Below, one piece after another: positions 26,311 to 33,989 of a stretch of DNA of 64,000 bases (position 1 is the first letter of the stretch; the number at the start of each line of letters is the position of its first letter). Under the pieces are notes generated by a model. It was not told the DNA's origin, did not search any database, and worked only from the letters and a program-made list of their open reading frames with translations. Source of the stretch: Bacteroidota bacterium (GTDB taxonomy: Bacteria > Bacteroidota > Bacteroidia > Bacteroidales > FEN-979). The stretch is from the NCBI GenBank assembly GCA_026391735.1, contig JAPLDL010000019.1, forward strand, positions 62,001 through 126,000, written 5' to 3'. A program made the position numbers and the translations under genes.

Positions 26311-27078
26311 ATGAAAAGGATAATATCATATAATCTCAACGGGATCAGATCGGCCGTGAGCAAAGGTCTTGCCGACTGGCTAGGTGCTGCAAATCCTGAT
26401 ATAGCCTGCTTCCAGGAAACTAAGGCCCAGCCTGACCAGATCCCTGTTGAACTTTTTGAGGCACTTGGTTACCATCATTACTGGTTCTCAGCAGTCAAAA
26501 AAGGGTATAGCGGGGTAGGGATTCTCTCAAAGGTAAAGCCCGATCATGTGGACTTCGGAATGAACATACAGAAGTATGATGATGAAGGAAGGACAATCAT
26601 GGCCCACTACGGGGATACTACTGTAATGAGCGTTTACCATCCTTCAGGGACGACCGGTGAAGAGCGGCAGGGTTTTAAGATGATCTGGCTGGAAGATTTT
26701 CTCAGGTATGCCAATGAACTCCGCAAAACCAGGCCAAACCTGATCATCTGCGGGGATTTCAATATCTGCCATAAAGCTATTGACATCCATGACCCGGTAA
26801 GAAATGCTAATAGCAGCGGATTCCTGCCTGAGGAAAGGGAATGGCTTACGAGATTCTTCGACAACGGGTATATCGATACTTTCCGCGTTTTCAACCAGAA
26901 TCCTCATCATTATACTTGGTGGAGTTTCAGAGCCGGGGCCCGTTCTCGGAACCTGGGATGGCGTATCGACTACCAGATCGTAACACCCCCGCTTGAGAAA
27001 AAACTGCTCAGAGCAGCCATCCTGCCCGATGCAAAGCATTCTGACCATTGTCCGACTTTGCTGGAAGTGGATTTCTGA
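26311..27078 (+). CDS. xth: Exodeoxyribonuclease III (AP endonuclease)
   Basis: The enzyme cuts DNA at abasic sites and trims 3' ends in base excision repair. The 255-residue protein has the whole endonuclease/exonuclease/phosphatase fold: ISYNLNGIRSAVSKGLADWL at the start, ACFQETKAQP with the metal-binding Glu, SGVGILSK, VYHPSG, ICGDFNICHKAIDI and YTWWSFRAGARSRNLGWRID. The active-site His is in KHSDHCPTLLEVDF. Its TGA is joined to the stop of the convergent gene downstream in a shared TGATCA palindrome at 27076-27081. Confidence 0.95.
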   Translation: MKRIISYNLNGIRSAVSKGLADWLGAANPDIACFQETKAQPDQIPVELFEALGYHHYWFSAVKKGYSGVGILSKVKPDHVDFGMNIQKYDDEGRTIMAHYGDTTVMSVYHPSGTTGEERQGFKMIWLEDFLRYANELRKTRPNLIICGDFNICHKAIDIHDPVRNANSSGFLPEEREWLTRFFDNGYIDTFRVFNQNPHHYTWWSFRAGARSRNLGWRIDYQIVTPPLEKKLLRAAILPDAKHSDHCPTLLEVDF

Positions 27079-30015
27079 TCAGAGGCTCACCGAGTAAATA
27101 AACTGGAACCCCCAGGTATTGTCGGTTGGAAAATACATTGGCCGGACGCCTAATTCAAAAGGATAAATAAACCTCCCGATATGAAGTTCGGAAGTCAGCT
27201 CTGAACCTACGGTCTGGTATAGGTTTGGCAGGTTCCAGTCGATCGCGGCCGCATCGTCACCCATCGCCTGGTCGTAAAAAAGATTCAACTTGAATCGTTT
27301 GAAATAAACTACTCCCCCAACACTCCAATCGGGACAGAACATAGGGAATTTATAATTTGCCGAGAAGCTGAAAACATGGTTGTCATACCCATTATAATAT
27401 CCTCTGGGATATGAAATAAGGCCAGAATAACTGTATCCGTAAACAAGCTTTTCATTTCTCTGCTGGTAGCCGCCGTAAAGCCAGATCCCGTGATGCCTTA
27501 AAATCCCCGGAAAATACAGGTTCGTCTGAACGGCCCAGATCGATCCCAGGTCATTCACAGCGAACGGACTGTTGGTAAGGCTGAACTGAATATCCTGTCC
27601 CCATCTGTAATACATATCCTGGTAATTAGAACGCCTGTACTGGTAATAACTCAAGCTATAGGTCAAGGTGTTGATCCATCCTGAAGTGAACTGTTCAGGT
27701 GTAGAATTGTCGTGTAACACATCGATAACCGATGCGCCAATTGCAGGAGTCAGCCCCCTGAACCATTTACCATGGGTGAAATTTAAAGGTACTGAAACCG
27801 TCAGGCTCATTTTAAGTTCATTCCATGTAAATCTTGTCCTGGGAGATGTGCTGCTGGTAATATAATATCCCGCCCTCTTTCCATATGAAGTTTTCAGGTC
27901 AAAAACGGGGAAAAGACCCTGGTAGCTCAGGTTCAGGAAGAATTGTCCCAGGCGTTCATTATAATCCCAGTCATAACCTGCACTTGCAAAAGTAGAACTA
28001 AGTACATTCTGCGATAATGCCATGATCCCGGGATGTATGCTCATGTTGGATACGCTGAATGAAACCGGCGCCCAGGAGTGAATATTGAAGAGATGGGTAA
28101 TCTTTGAATATTTTTTTGAGGTAAACTGCGGATGGCATAACCCCGCTGAATCCGGAGATTGCCCTTCGTCAAGAAGCATCCTGAAAAGACCTTCGTTCGC
28201 CAGGGTATCCTGAAGGTTAACCCCTTCCTGACAGGCCAGGAAATCGTAAAGTTTGAACGAATGATCCTCAACTGAAGATAAAGGAACCCATGTTGAGGAA
28301 TCCAGGTTCGCTTCAGATACCATCAGCCCGTCACTGCAGTAATCGGAATACAGCAGCTTTGACTTGTCGGAGGTGAAATCAGGATCAAAGGCAGAAAACG
28401 GGACCGAAGTGACCTGGAATATGTTATCCGAAACCGTATCTACCGCATACAGGTTCTCTATCCCACTGTAATCAGAAGAGAAAATGATATAATTGCCAAG
28501 CAAATGAGACGGGCCATCAATGCCTGTGAATGTGAAGGGAATATGATATTTCGTTACCCGGGATGCAATATTGCAGGTTGCGATCGTCTTGCCTTTTTCA
28601 TTCATGTAGAGGTAAACCAGCTGCCTGTCGTCATCTGTGAAATCGGGGGATTGGAACGTGGCGGCGCCCTCAGCTTGTTTAGAAAAAAGCACCTTCCCGT
28701 CGACCGTGCTCAGAACCTCCAGGAATGATTCACCGTTTGTGGAGATCCTTACAGCTACGATCATCCTGCCGTCATGGGAAAGAACCGGTGCAAAATACCT
28801 TGATCTCCGCGTAAGATTGCGTATCCTGCCGGTCTTCATATCAACTATCCTGATGCAGGAGTAATCCCTGTTCCCCCAGCGGATGTCGGGCTCATGTTCG
28901 GCCCAGGCAATCAGATTCCCTGATATGGAATTACTGCCGTCTTCGAAAGCTCCTATCTGAAACAGCTTTTTCTCTTTCCCTCCCGGCAGGATCTTTACAA
29001 AGCAATCCACATCTTCATTGCTGCTCCTTTCGGCAATAACAGTGCTGTCGTTAAAGTACAATGGGTGTGTGAATGTTTTATAATTTTTCGGATCACGCCT
29101 GCTTAACATTCTTGATCCGGTCTTTGGTATGGCCTGGTCTTGTCTCTTCCAGATACTGTCCAACTCGGAGAGGGATTTTTTATACCATTTGACCTTAGTA
29201 AGCCCGGTTGTACGTTTAATGCCGTCGGCAAAAGGAATAATCATGAACGGATATTTTGCAACATGATCGAGGCTGTAATCCCATAATCCCGGTCCATAGT
29301 CCTTCCTGCCCATCCCTACAAGATAATATCCGAGTTCATAGGCATCTGGAATGAAAGTTTTATAAGAGCCCAGGGTCGCTTTATTGAAATTATACCTTCC
29401 TTTTTCAAGAAGCTGGGCGCGCAAAACTGCTTCAAACCAGCTCACCCGGCCCCGCCCTGTTCTCGTCAGGGCAGTTTCGGTCACGGTTGCATCCCCTTCC
29501 AGGAACCAGGTTGGAACAAAAGCGCCAAGGATGCCACCTGTTGCCTGTTCCCCCAGGATATAGTATAATGCCCGGGTAAACCCTTTGTTCATTTTATTTA
29601 TCTGAAGAACATGACGGTATTCATGGATCGCGAGCTGTTCAAGCCATTCTTCGGCATAGGCATCCGGATCGGGGGTCGGATAAAATTCAATCCGCTTTGG
29701 CGCCCATACGGTAACCCCATTGGCAAGGCTTGATTGGGTATGCATGATGATGGGGATCCTGGGAGGTTTTGCTGTCAGGGTTTTTATCTCATATTTCCAC
29801 ACCTTGTCCATGATCCTGGCCACATATTGTGCATGAGTTTCATAAGACGAGGGATATATGATCCTGTATTTATCTGTTTTTATCTGTCTCCAACTCAACG
29901 ACGCAGGATCCTGACCTGTCGAGAAATACTGTGCACGGGCATCAGGTGATAGAAAACAAATACAGAATAGAAAGAGGAAAAGTGAAAATGAATGCCTTGA
30001 CCAACGGATCTTCAT
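27079..30015 (-). CDS. Large exported protein: HEYRH metallopeptidase-like N-terminus, propeller, barrel-like C-terminus
   Basis: The 978-residue product from the ATG at 30015 has a signal peptide (about residues 1-28, with ARAQ). An N-terminal domain (about residues 40-190) carries HEYRH at 131-135, the HExxH zinc-peptidase motif, and a possible third ligand, Glu173, in TWFLEGDATVTE. That is the gluzincin-type layout. A long middle part (about residues 310-560) looks like a TolB-like six-bladed propeller with repeated SPDFTDDD and SDYSGIENLYAVD segments. The C-terminal 350 residues have alternating aromatic strands (PRGYYNGYDNHVFSF, VSL end), suggesting an outer-membrane beta-barrel. Function unknown. 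It follows hldD by 1 bp. The frame extends to a TTG at 30075, inside hldD, which is rejected. Confidence 0.82.
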   Translation of the reverse strand: MKIRWSRHSFSLFLFLFCICFLSPDARAQYFSTGQDPASLSWRQIKTDKYRIIYPSSYETHAQYVARIMDKVWKYEIKTLTAKPPRIPIIMHTQSSLANGVTVWAPKRIEFYPTPDPDAYAEEWLEQLAIHEYRHVLQINKMNKGFTRALYYILGEQATGGILGAFVPTWFLEGDATVTETALTRTGRGRVSWFEAVLRAQLLEKGRYNFNKATLGSYKTFIPDAYELGYYLVGMGRKDYGPGLWDYSLDHVAKYPFMIIPFADGIKRTTGLTKVKWYKKSLSELDSIWKRQDQAIPKTGSRMLSRRDPKNYKTFTHPLYFNDSTVIAERSSNEDVDCFVKILPGGKEKKLFQIGAFEDGSNSISGNLIAWAEHEPDIRWGNRDYSCIRIVDMKTGRIRNLTRRSRYFAPVLSHDGRMIVAVRISTNGESFLEVLSTVDGKVLFSKQAEGAATFQSPDFTDDDRQLVYLYMNEKGKTIATCNIASRVTKYHIPFTFTGIDGPSHLLGNYIIFSSDYSGIENLYAVDTVSDNIFQVTSVPFSAFDPDFTSDKSKLLYSDYCSDGLMVSEANLDSSTWVPLSSVEDHSFKLYDFLACQEGVNLQDTLANEGLFRMLLDEGQSPDSAGLCHPQFTSKKYSKITHLFNIHSWAPVSFSVSNMSIHPGIMALSQNVLSSTFASAGYDWDYNERLGQFFLNLSYQGLFPVFDLKTSYGKRAGYYITSSTSPRTRFTWNELKMSLTVSVPLNFTHGKWFRGLTPAIGASVIDVLHDNSTPEQFTSGWINTLTYSLSYYQYRRSNYQDMYYRWGQDIQFSLTNSPFAVNDLGSIWAVQTNLYFPGILRHHGIWLYGGYQQRNEKLVYGYSYSGLISYPRGYYNGYDNHVFSFSANYKFPMFCPDWSVGGVVYFKRFKLNLFYDQAMGDDAAAIDWNLPNLYQTVGSELTSELHIGRFIYPFELGVRPMYFPTDNTWGFQFIYSVSL

Positions 30016-30016
30016 T

Positions 30017-30982
30017 TCAGAAATATCTTGTCGACTGCAGGTAAGCCTGTACATATTCGGTGATGCCGTCTTCAAGACTGCGAAAAGGCCTTGAATAGCC
30101 TGATTGTATCAGTTTGCCCATCTTTGCTTCCGTGAAATACTGGTATTTGTCACGGATATCGGCTGGCGTATCGATAAATTCAATTGCCGGTTCCAGATCG
30201 AGAGCATGGAATACCGAACTCACAAGATCCAGGAAAGTGCGGGCCTGCCCGGTCCCGAGATTGTATATCCCGGGATTACCGCGGTGTTCATATAAATAAA
30301 ACAATACATCCACCACATCTTTTACATAAATGAAATCGCGGAGCTGTTTCCCGTCCTGGTAATCGGCACGGTGGGAGCGAAACAGCTTCACTTTGCCATT
30401 TGCCTTGATCTGGTTAAAGGCATGAAAAACCACGGATGCCATCCGCCCTTTATGATATTCGTTCGGGCCGTAAACGTTGAAGAATTTGAGGCCAAACCAG
30501 GCAGAGGGGGCCGAAGGTTGCTTCAAAACCCATTTATCAAACTCATTTTTCGAAACCCCGTAAGGATTCAGAGGCTGAAGGAGGGAGACGAGATCATGCC
30601 TGTCGTCATACCCGAGGGAGCCATCCCCATAGGTGGCAGCAGAGGACGCATAAACAAGGGGTATGTCATGTTCACTGCAGAAGGCCCATACCTTTTTGCT
30701 GTACGAAAGATTCAGCTCGTCGAAAATGCTCGTGTTAAATTCAGAAGTGTCGGTACGCGCACCGATATGGAAAACGAACTCAATTTCCTTTGCATGCGAT
30801 GGAAGCCAGTTGAACAGGTCATTCCGCTCAACTTTGCCGAGGTACACCTTATGAGAATAGTTATTGATCTTTTCAGCCCTGGAGAAATCATCAACGATAA
30901 CAATTTCCTTGAATCCTTTGTTATTCAGTTTGCCCACAAGGCAACTTCCAATAAACCCGGCAGCTCCTGTTACTAGTATCAT
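30017..30982 (-). CDS. hldD: ADP-glyceromanno-heptose 6-epimerase
   Basis: The enzyme inverts C6 of ADP-D-glycero-D-manno-heptose to make the L,D form used in the LPS inner core. This short-chain dehydrogenase/reductase begins with the Rossmann motif VTGAAGFIGSCLVGKL. FHIGARTDT, VYASSAATYGDG and PYGVSKNEFD follow, the last with the YxxxK catalytic pair. NVYGPNEYHKGRMASVVFH and FIYVKDVVDVLFYL are further HldD blocks. Its 321 residues are normal. It is downstream of mqnB-mqnD and the PLP decarboxylase on the same strand, across a 54-bp gap that contains repeat DNA. Confidence 0.94.
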   Translation of the reverse strand: MILVTGAAGFIGSCLVGKLNNKGFKEIVIVDDFSRAEKINNYSHKVYLGKVERNDLFNWLPSHAKEIEFVFHIGARTDTSEFNTSIFDELNLSYSKKVWAFCSEHDIPLVYASSAATYGDGSLGYDDRHDLVSLLQPLNPYGVSKNEFDKWVLKQPSAPSAWFGLKFFNVYGPNEYHKGRMASVVFHAFNQIKANGKVKLFRSHRADYQDGKQLRDFIYVKDVVDVLFYLYEHRGNPGIYNLGTGQARTFLDLVSSVFHALDLEPAIEFIDTPADIRDKYQYFTEAKMGKLIQSGYSRPFRSLEDGITEYVQAYLQSTRYF

Positions 30983-30997
30983 GTCCTGCTAATTTTC

Positions 30998-31024
30998 ATT
31001 CCTTCGTAAATCGTAAATCGTAAA
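30998..31024. repeat. Half-copy of the GTAAATC tandem repeat
   Basis: ATTCCTTC is followed by three GTAAATC-type units, as in the right arm at 24449-24480. No second arm is present here, so it cannot form the same hairpin. Confidence 0.7.
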
Positions 31025-31036
31025 TAATCCAAAGTA

Positions 31037-32431
31037 TCATGTCCAGAATCTGATAATGTCTTCCATTCCTTCCCGTTCTTTCAGTACAACAAACGATTCG
31101 CCTTCATTAAAATATCCCAGGATCCTGGGTGCAAACCTGCTGTTGTACCTCGACCACATTGAAAATGTGTACCCCCCAGTATCATGGATCACGATATGGT
31201 CTCCTTCCTGCACTTCAGGTAAAGATACGCCTTTTGCCAGAATGTCTCCCGAAAAGCAGAGGGGGCCTGCAAGGTTCCACAGGTTTGCAGAGGCGCCTGT
31301 CCTGAGGTTGCCCCGGCTGTCGAGAAGGCTGTACTCGTGAAGCCAGTCGCGGGTGTTCAGGCATTCGCGAACGAAAAGGTCGGCTCCCACATGGATCATG
31401 GCAGTATTGATGCCTGGATCATGTTTGACATATTCAACCCGGCTGACTGTAAAACCGGGATTGGTGTATATCCAGCGGCCAAATTCAGTGACGAGTCTTA
31501 TCTTGCTGCTGGTTTCATTCCCTCTTCCCGAAAACAGGGTCGGAGCCCTGTGAATGAGCGCTTTGACATAGTCCTGCATCTCAACGGGTTTCTTACTGCT
31601 GAAATACGAAACCGGCAATCCTCCGCCGATATCAAACGTGGTGATCTGCTCAACTCCTTTGTTGGCCAGGGTCATACTGTTTATCTCCAGCATCAGGTCA
31701 TACAGCCTGCCGGTACCTTCGGCAAGCATTTCCAGGGAACAACCCTGGGATCCGACGTGAAGATGCATCCCAGCCAGAAAATCATTTTCCATGAATGCAT
31801 TTATCAATTCCTGCTTTTTAAACCTGAGAGGTACGCCAAACTTTGAATATTCCCCTGCAACACTTGACTCCTGGATGGACCCTTCACCAATCTGAGGATT
31901 GATCCTGATACCTATACTTGATTTATTCGCTCTAATTGCTGAGTTCAATGGTATGTTCATTTCAGCTTGACCGAGCGCTCTTTCGATCTTCCGCTTTTCC
32001 GCTCTTTCGCTCTTCCGCTGTTTCGCTATTTCATTTTTTACCCTTTCTAACTCGGAGAAATTATCCAGGTTCAGCCGGATCCCTTGATGTAAAGCAAATT
32101 CCAGCTCTTCTATGGTTTTTGCCGGGGAATCATACACTATCATCTCCGGTTTAAAACCCAGGTGAAGGGCAAGTTTAACTTCACCCATGGAAGCTGCTTC
32201 CACTCCGAATCCAAGTTCTTTTGTCAGTTTCATTACTGAGGCAAGCGGACAAGCCTTCACAGCCAGTCCGTGTAAAGTGCCTGACGGGAAACAAGACTTG
32301 AGGTAAGAAAGCCTTTCTGTCAGAAACGTGAGGTCATAGAAAATAACGGCGCTGTCTTCCTTACGTACCAGTCCTTTTTCTAATGCTTTAATGAAGGCGG
32401 ATGAGATTTTACCGGGTGACAGATTTTCCAT
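31037..32431 (-). CDS. PLP-dependent decarboxylase, diaminopimelate decarboxylase-like
   Basis: It is a fold-type III PLP enzyme (alanine racemase-type barrel). The PLP lysine is Lys59 in GLAVKACPL. Further blocks are GVEAASMGEV, HVGSQG, DIGGGLPVS, TEFGRWI, GPLCFSGDIL with the conserved Cys, and HDTGGYTFSMWSRYN. These resemble LysA-group enzymes, but the exact substrate (diaminopimelate, or a polyamine or arginine-type amine) is not settled. At 464 residues it is long, because residues about 134-171 hold a Lys/Arg/Glu-rich insert absent from normal family members. The insert is encoded by an imperfect TTTCG/CTCTTCCGC repeat. It starts 12 bp after mqnD and probably belongs to the same operon. 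Confidence 0.85.
   Translation of the reverse strand: MENLSPGKISSAFIKALEKGLVRKEDSAVIFYDLTFLTERLSYLKSCFPSGTLHGLAVKACPLASVMKLTKELGFGVEAASMGEVKLALHLGFKPEMIVYDSPAKTIEELEFALHQGIRLNLDNFSELERVKNEIAKQRKSERAEKRKIERALGQAEMNIPLNSAIRANKSSIGIRINPQIGEGSIQESSVAGEYSKFGVPLRFKKQELINAFMENDFLAGMHLHVGSQGCSLEMLAEGTGRLYDLMLEINSMTLANKGVEQITTFDIGGGLPVSYFSSKKPVEMQDYVKALIHRAPTLFSGRGNETSSKIRLVTEFGRWIYTNPGFTVSRVEYVKHDPGINTAMIHVGADLFVRECLNTRDWLHEYSLLDSRGNLRTGASANLWNLAGPLCFSGDILAKGVSLPEVQEGDHIVIHDTGGYTFSMWSRYNSRFAPRILGYFNEGESFVVLKEREGMEDIIRFWT
31973..32035 (-). repeat. Imperfect tandem repeat inside the decarboxylase gene
   Basis: On the plus strand, units of 7-9 bases such as CGCTCTTTCG, ATCTTCCGC, TTTTCCGC, CTCTTCCGC and TGTTTCGC repeat about seven times. 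On the coding strand they give a basic, charged stretch. The same TTTCGC-type unit recurs in the gap at 52849-52875. Confidence 0.75.
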
Positions 32432-32443
32432 AAAGCAAGATGT

Positions 32444-33244
32444 TTAGGAAATTAACTTTTTCTCCTTCGCTTTTTCCAGGAGTTTTGATACGGCTTCTTT
32501 ACCTTCATCCCCAAGCTGAAGAGTAAAATTGTTTACATACAGTCCGATATGTTTCATCATCACCTTTTCATCCATCTCCTGTGCGTTGGCGCGAACAAAG
32601 GGCATGGCTTCGGGTCCGTTGACCATGGCATATTCCACACTCCGGTGCATTATCCTGTTGAGTTTGTTGATGACTTCATAACCCAGGCTCCTTTTGGCTA
32701 CAATTCCTCCGAGGGGTATTGGGGCATGGGTAAGGCTTTCCCAGAATTCTCCAAGATCAGCTATTTTTTTAAGCCCTTTCTCCTGGTATGTGAACCTGTT
32801 TTCATGAATGATCACCCCGGCATCCACCCTGTTATTCAATACAGCCTCTTCGACCTGATTGAAGACCATGAACCTCCTGAGCAACGCATCGGGAAAAGCA
32901 AGGCGGAAAAGCAGGTGGGCCGTAGTATATTCACCTGGTATTGCGATTGTAAGTAAGGGGATTTCCTCATGCGAAAGATCTTTTTTAGCGATCAGGAGAG
33001 GACCGTTGCCGCGGCCCAGGGCGCTACCGCTTTGAAGCAGCACAAACGATGGCTGCAAATACAGGTATGCGTGGTAACTTACTTTTATCATGTCGGCCTG
33101 GCCTTTCAAAGCCAACAGGTTCAGGGTTTCAACGTCTTCCATGCGGAAATCAAAATCCAGGCCTTCCAGGTCGATCTTTCCATGAACAAGGGCATCGAAA
33201 ATGAAGGTATCGTTTGGGCAAGGGGAAAATGCAAGACGTATCAT
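32444..33244 (-). CDS. mqnD: 1,4-dihydroxy-6-naphthoate synthase (futalosine pathway)
   Basis: MqnD converts cyclic de-hypoxanthine futalosine to 1,4-dihydroxy-6-naphthoate, in the non-classical menaquinone route. It resembles the periplasmic-binding fold proteins of the MqnA/MqnD family: LAFSPCPNDTFIFDALVHGK at the start, KVSYHAYLYL, LQSGSALGRGNGPLLIAKKD, TTAHLLFRLAFP and the VDAGVIIHENRF block. The SPCPNDT start and length of 266 point to MqnD rather than MqnA. The ATG at 33244 overlaps the TGA of mqnB (TGATG), so the genes are coupled. A GTG at 33247 is an alternative start. Confidence 0.9.
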   Translation of the reverse strand: MIRLAFSPCPNDTFIFDALVHGKIDLEGLDFDFRMEDVETLNLLALKGQADMIKVSYHAYLYLQPSFVLLQSGSALGRGNGPLLIAKKDLSHEEIPLLTIAIPGEYTTAHLLFRLAFPDALLRRFMVFNQVEEAVLNNRVDAGVIIHENRFTYQEKGLKKIADLGEFWESLTHAPIPLGGIVAKRSLGYEVINKLNRIMHRSVEYAMVNGPEAMPFVRANAQEMDEKVMMKHIGLYVNNFTLQLGDEGKEAVSKLLEKAKEKKLIS

Positions 33245-33945
33245 CACAGATTGATTTTAACCTGGGCAAGTTCCCTTAACAGCCGGTCCAGAGTGTTGTC
33301 AAGATTCTGAATGGCCAGGGGGACATTCCAATGTGACTTATCCCGTTCAGCAACATAATTTGACACAGAACGGATCTCCACAAAAGGTGTTTTTCCGATC
33401 AGGCAGGCATAAAAAAATGCCGCGCCTTCCATGCTTTCCAGGTCGGCCTGGTATATGCGTTTAAGGGTTTCAATGGTGTCGGTATGCGTGTAAATCATGT
33501 TGACCGTAACTCCCTTTGCTGCCGGGAGTTTCTTTAAAATTGCCGAATCGGGCGGTTCATTGTTAACCAGCCATCCGCCTTCATATGGAAAAGAATCAGG
33601 ATCGAGCAATCCGAGGTCGAACAGAGACAGATAATTTTCTTCATCTTCTATTCCCATCAGGCCGAAGATCTCGGCATTCACCTGGTAAACGGTTCCGATT
33701 CGTGTGTTGCGGGAATAAGCCCCTGCAATGCCCACATTCATGGCCAGGTCGTAATGCTGTTTATTCAGCTGCCTCCCAAGGTGAAATGCGGTATGGGTCA
33801 AGCCGATTCCTGTGACCAGGAGGTCAATTGAGTGTTTCTGAAAAGAGTATTGCTGAAGGTATTCTCCCTCAGAACCGGTGAAGGTAAGCCTCTGTAACAG
33901 AGGCCTTATTTCGGCTATGGTTGCTGATACGATAAGTATTCTCAT
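33244..33945 (-). CDS. mqnB: Futalosine hydrolase
   Basis: MqnB cleaves futalosine to dehypoxanthine futalosine and hypoxanthine, just before the MqnC and MqnD steps. It has the nucleoside phosphorylase/hydrolase fold: MRILIVSATIAEIRPLL, VTGIGLTHTAFHL, NVGIAGAYS, a late acidic/SMEGAAFFYACL block that holds the purine-site Glu, and FVEIRSVSNYVAERDKSHW. Its length of 233 residues matches MqnB rather than MTA/SAH nucleosidase. It is the first gene of the apparent mqnB-mqnD-decarboxylase-hldD group. mqnE is 5 kb away at 39.1 kb. Confidence 0.92.
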   Translation of the reverse strand: MRILIVSATIAEIRPLLQRLTFTGSEGEYLQQYSFQKHSIDLLVTGIGLTHTAFHLGRQLNKQHYDLAMNVGIAGAYSRNTRIGTVYQVNAEIFGLMGIEDEENYLSLFDLGLLDPDSFPYEGGWLVNNEPPDSAILKKLPAAKGVTVNMIYTHTDTIETLKRIYQADLESMEGAAFFYACLIGKTPFVEIRSVSNYVAERDKSHWNVPLAIQNLDNTLDRLLRELAQVKINL

Positions 33946-33989
33946 GACAGAACAGGATTCAACAATACCTTGTGAATCGGGTAAAATGT

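Noticed and set aside
27644-27870. Possible small gene on the plus strand opposite the large exported protein
   Set aside because: It has no motif or start context and lies within the barrel-like coding region.
30371-30976. 201-codon open frame on the plus strand opposite hldD
   Set aside because: It lies wholly inside a well-recognised gene on the other strand, with no family motif.
31973-32035. Repeat tract as a CRISPR or phase-variation locus
   Set aside because: Units are short and imperfect, the frame is kept, and no spacers exist; only length variation could be argued.
31037-32431. Carboxynorspermidine decarboxylase (NspC)
   Set aside because: The blocks HVGSQ, GPLCFSGD and DTGGYTFSM fit the LysA group better than NspC.
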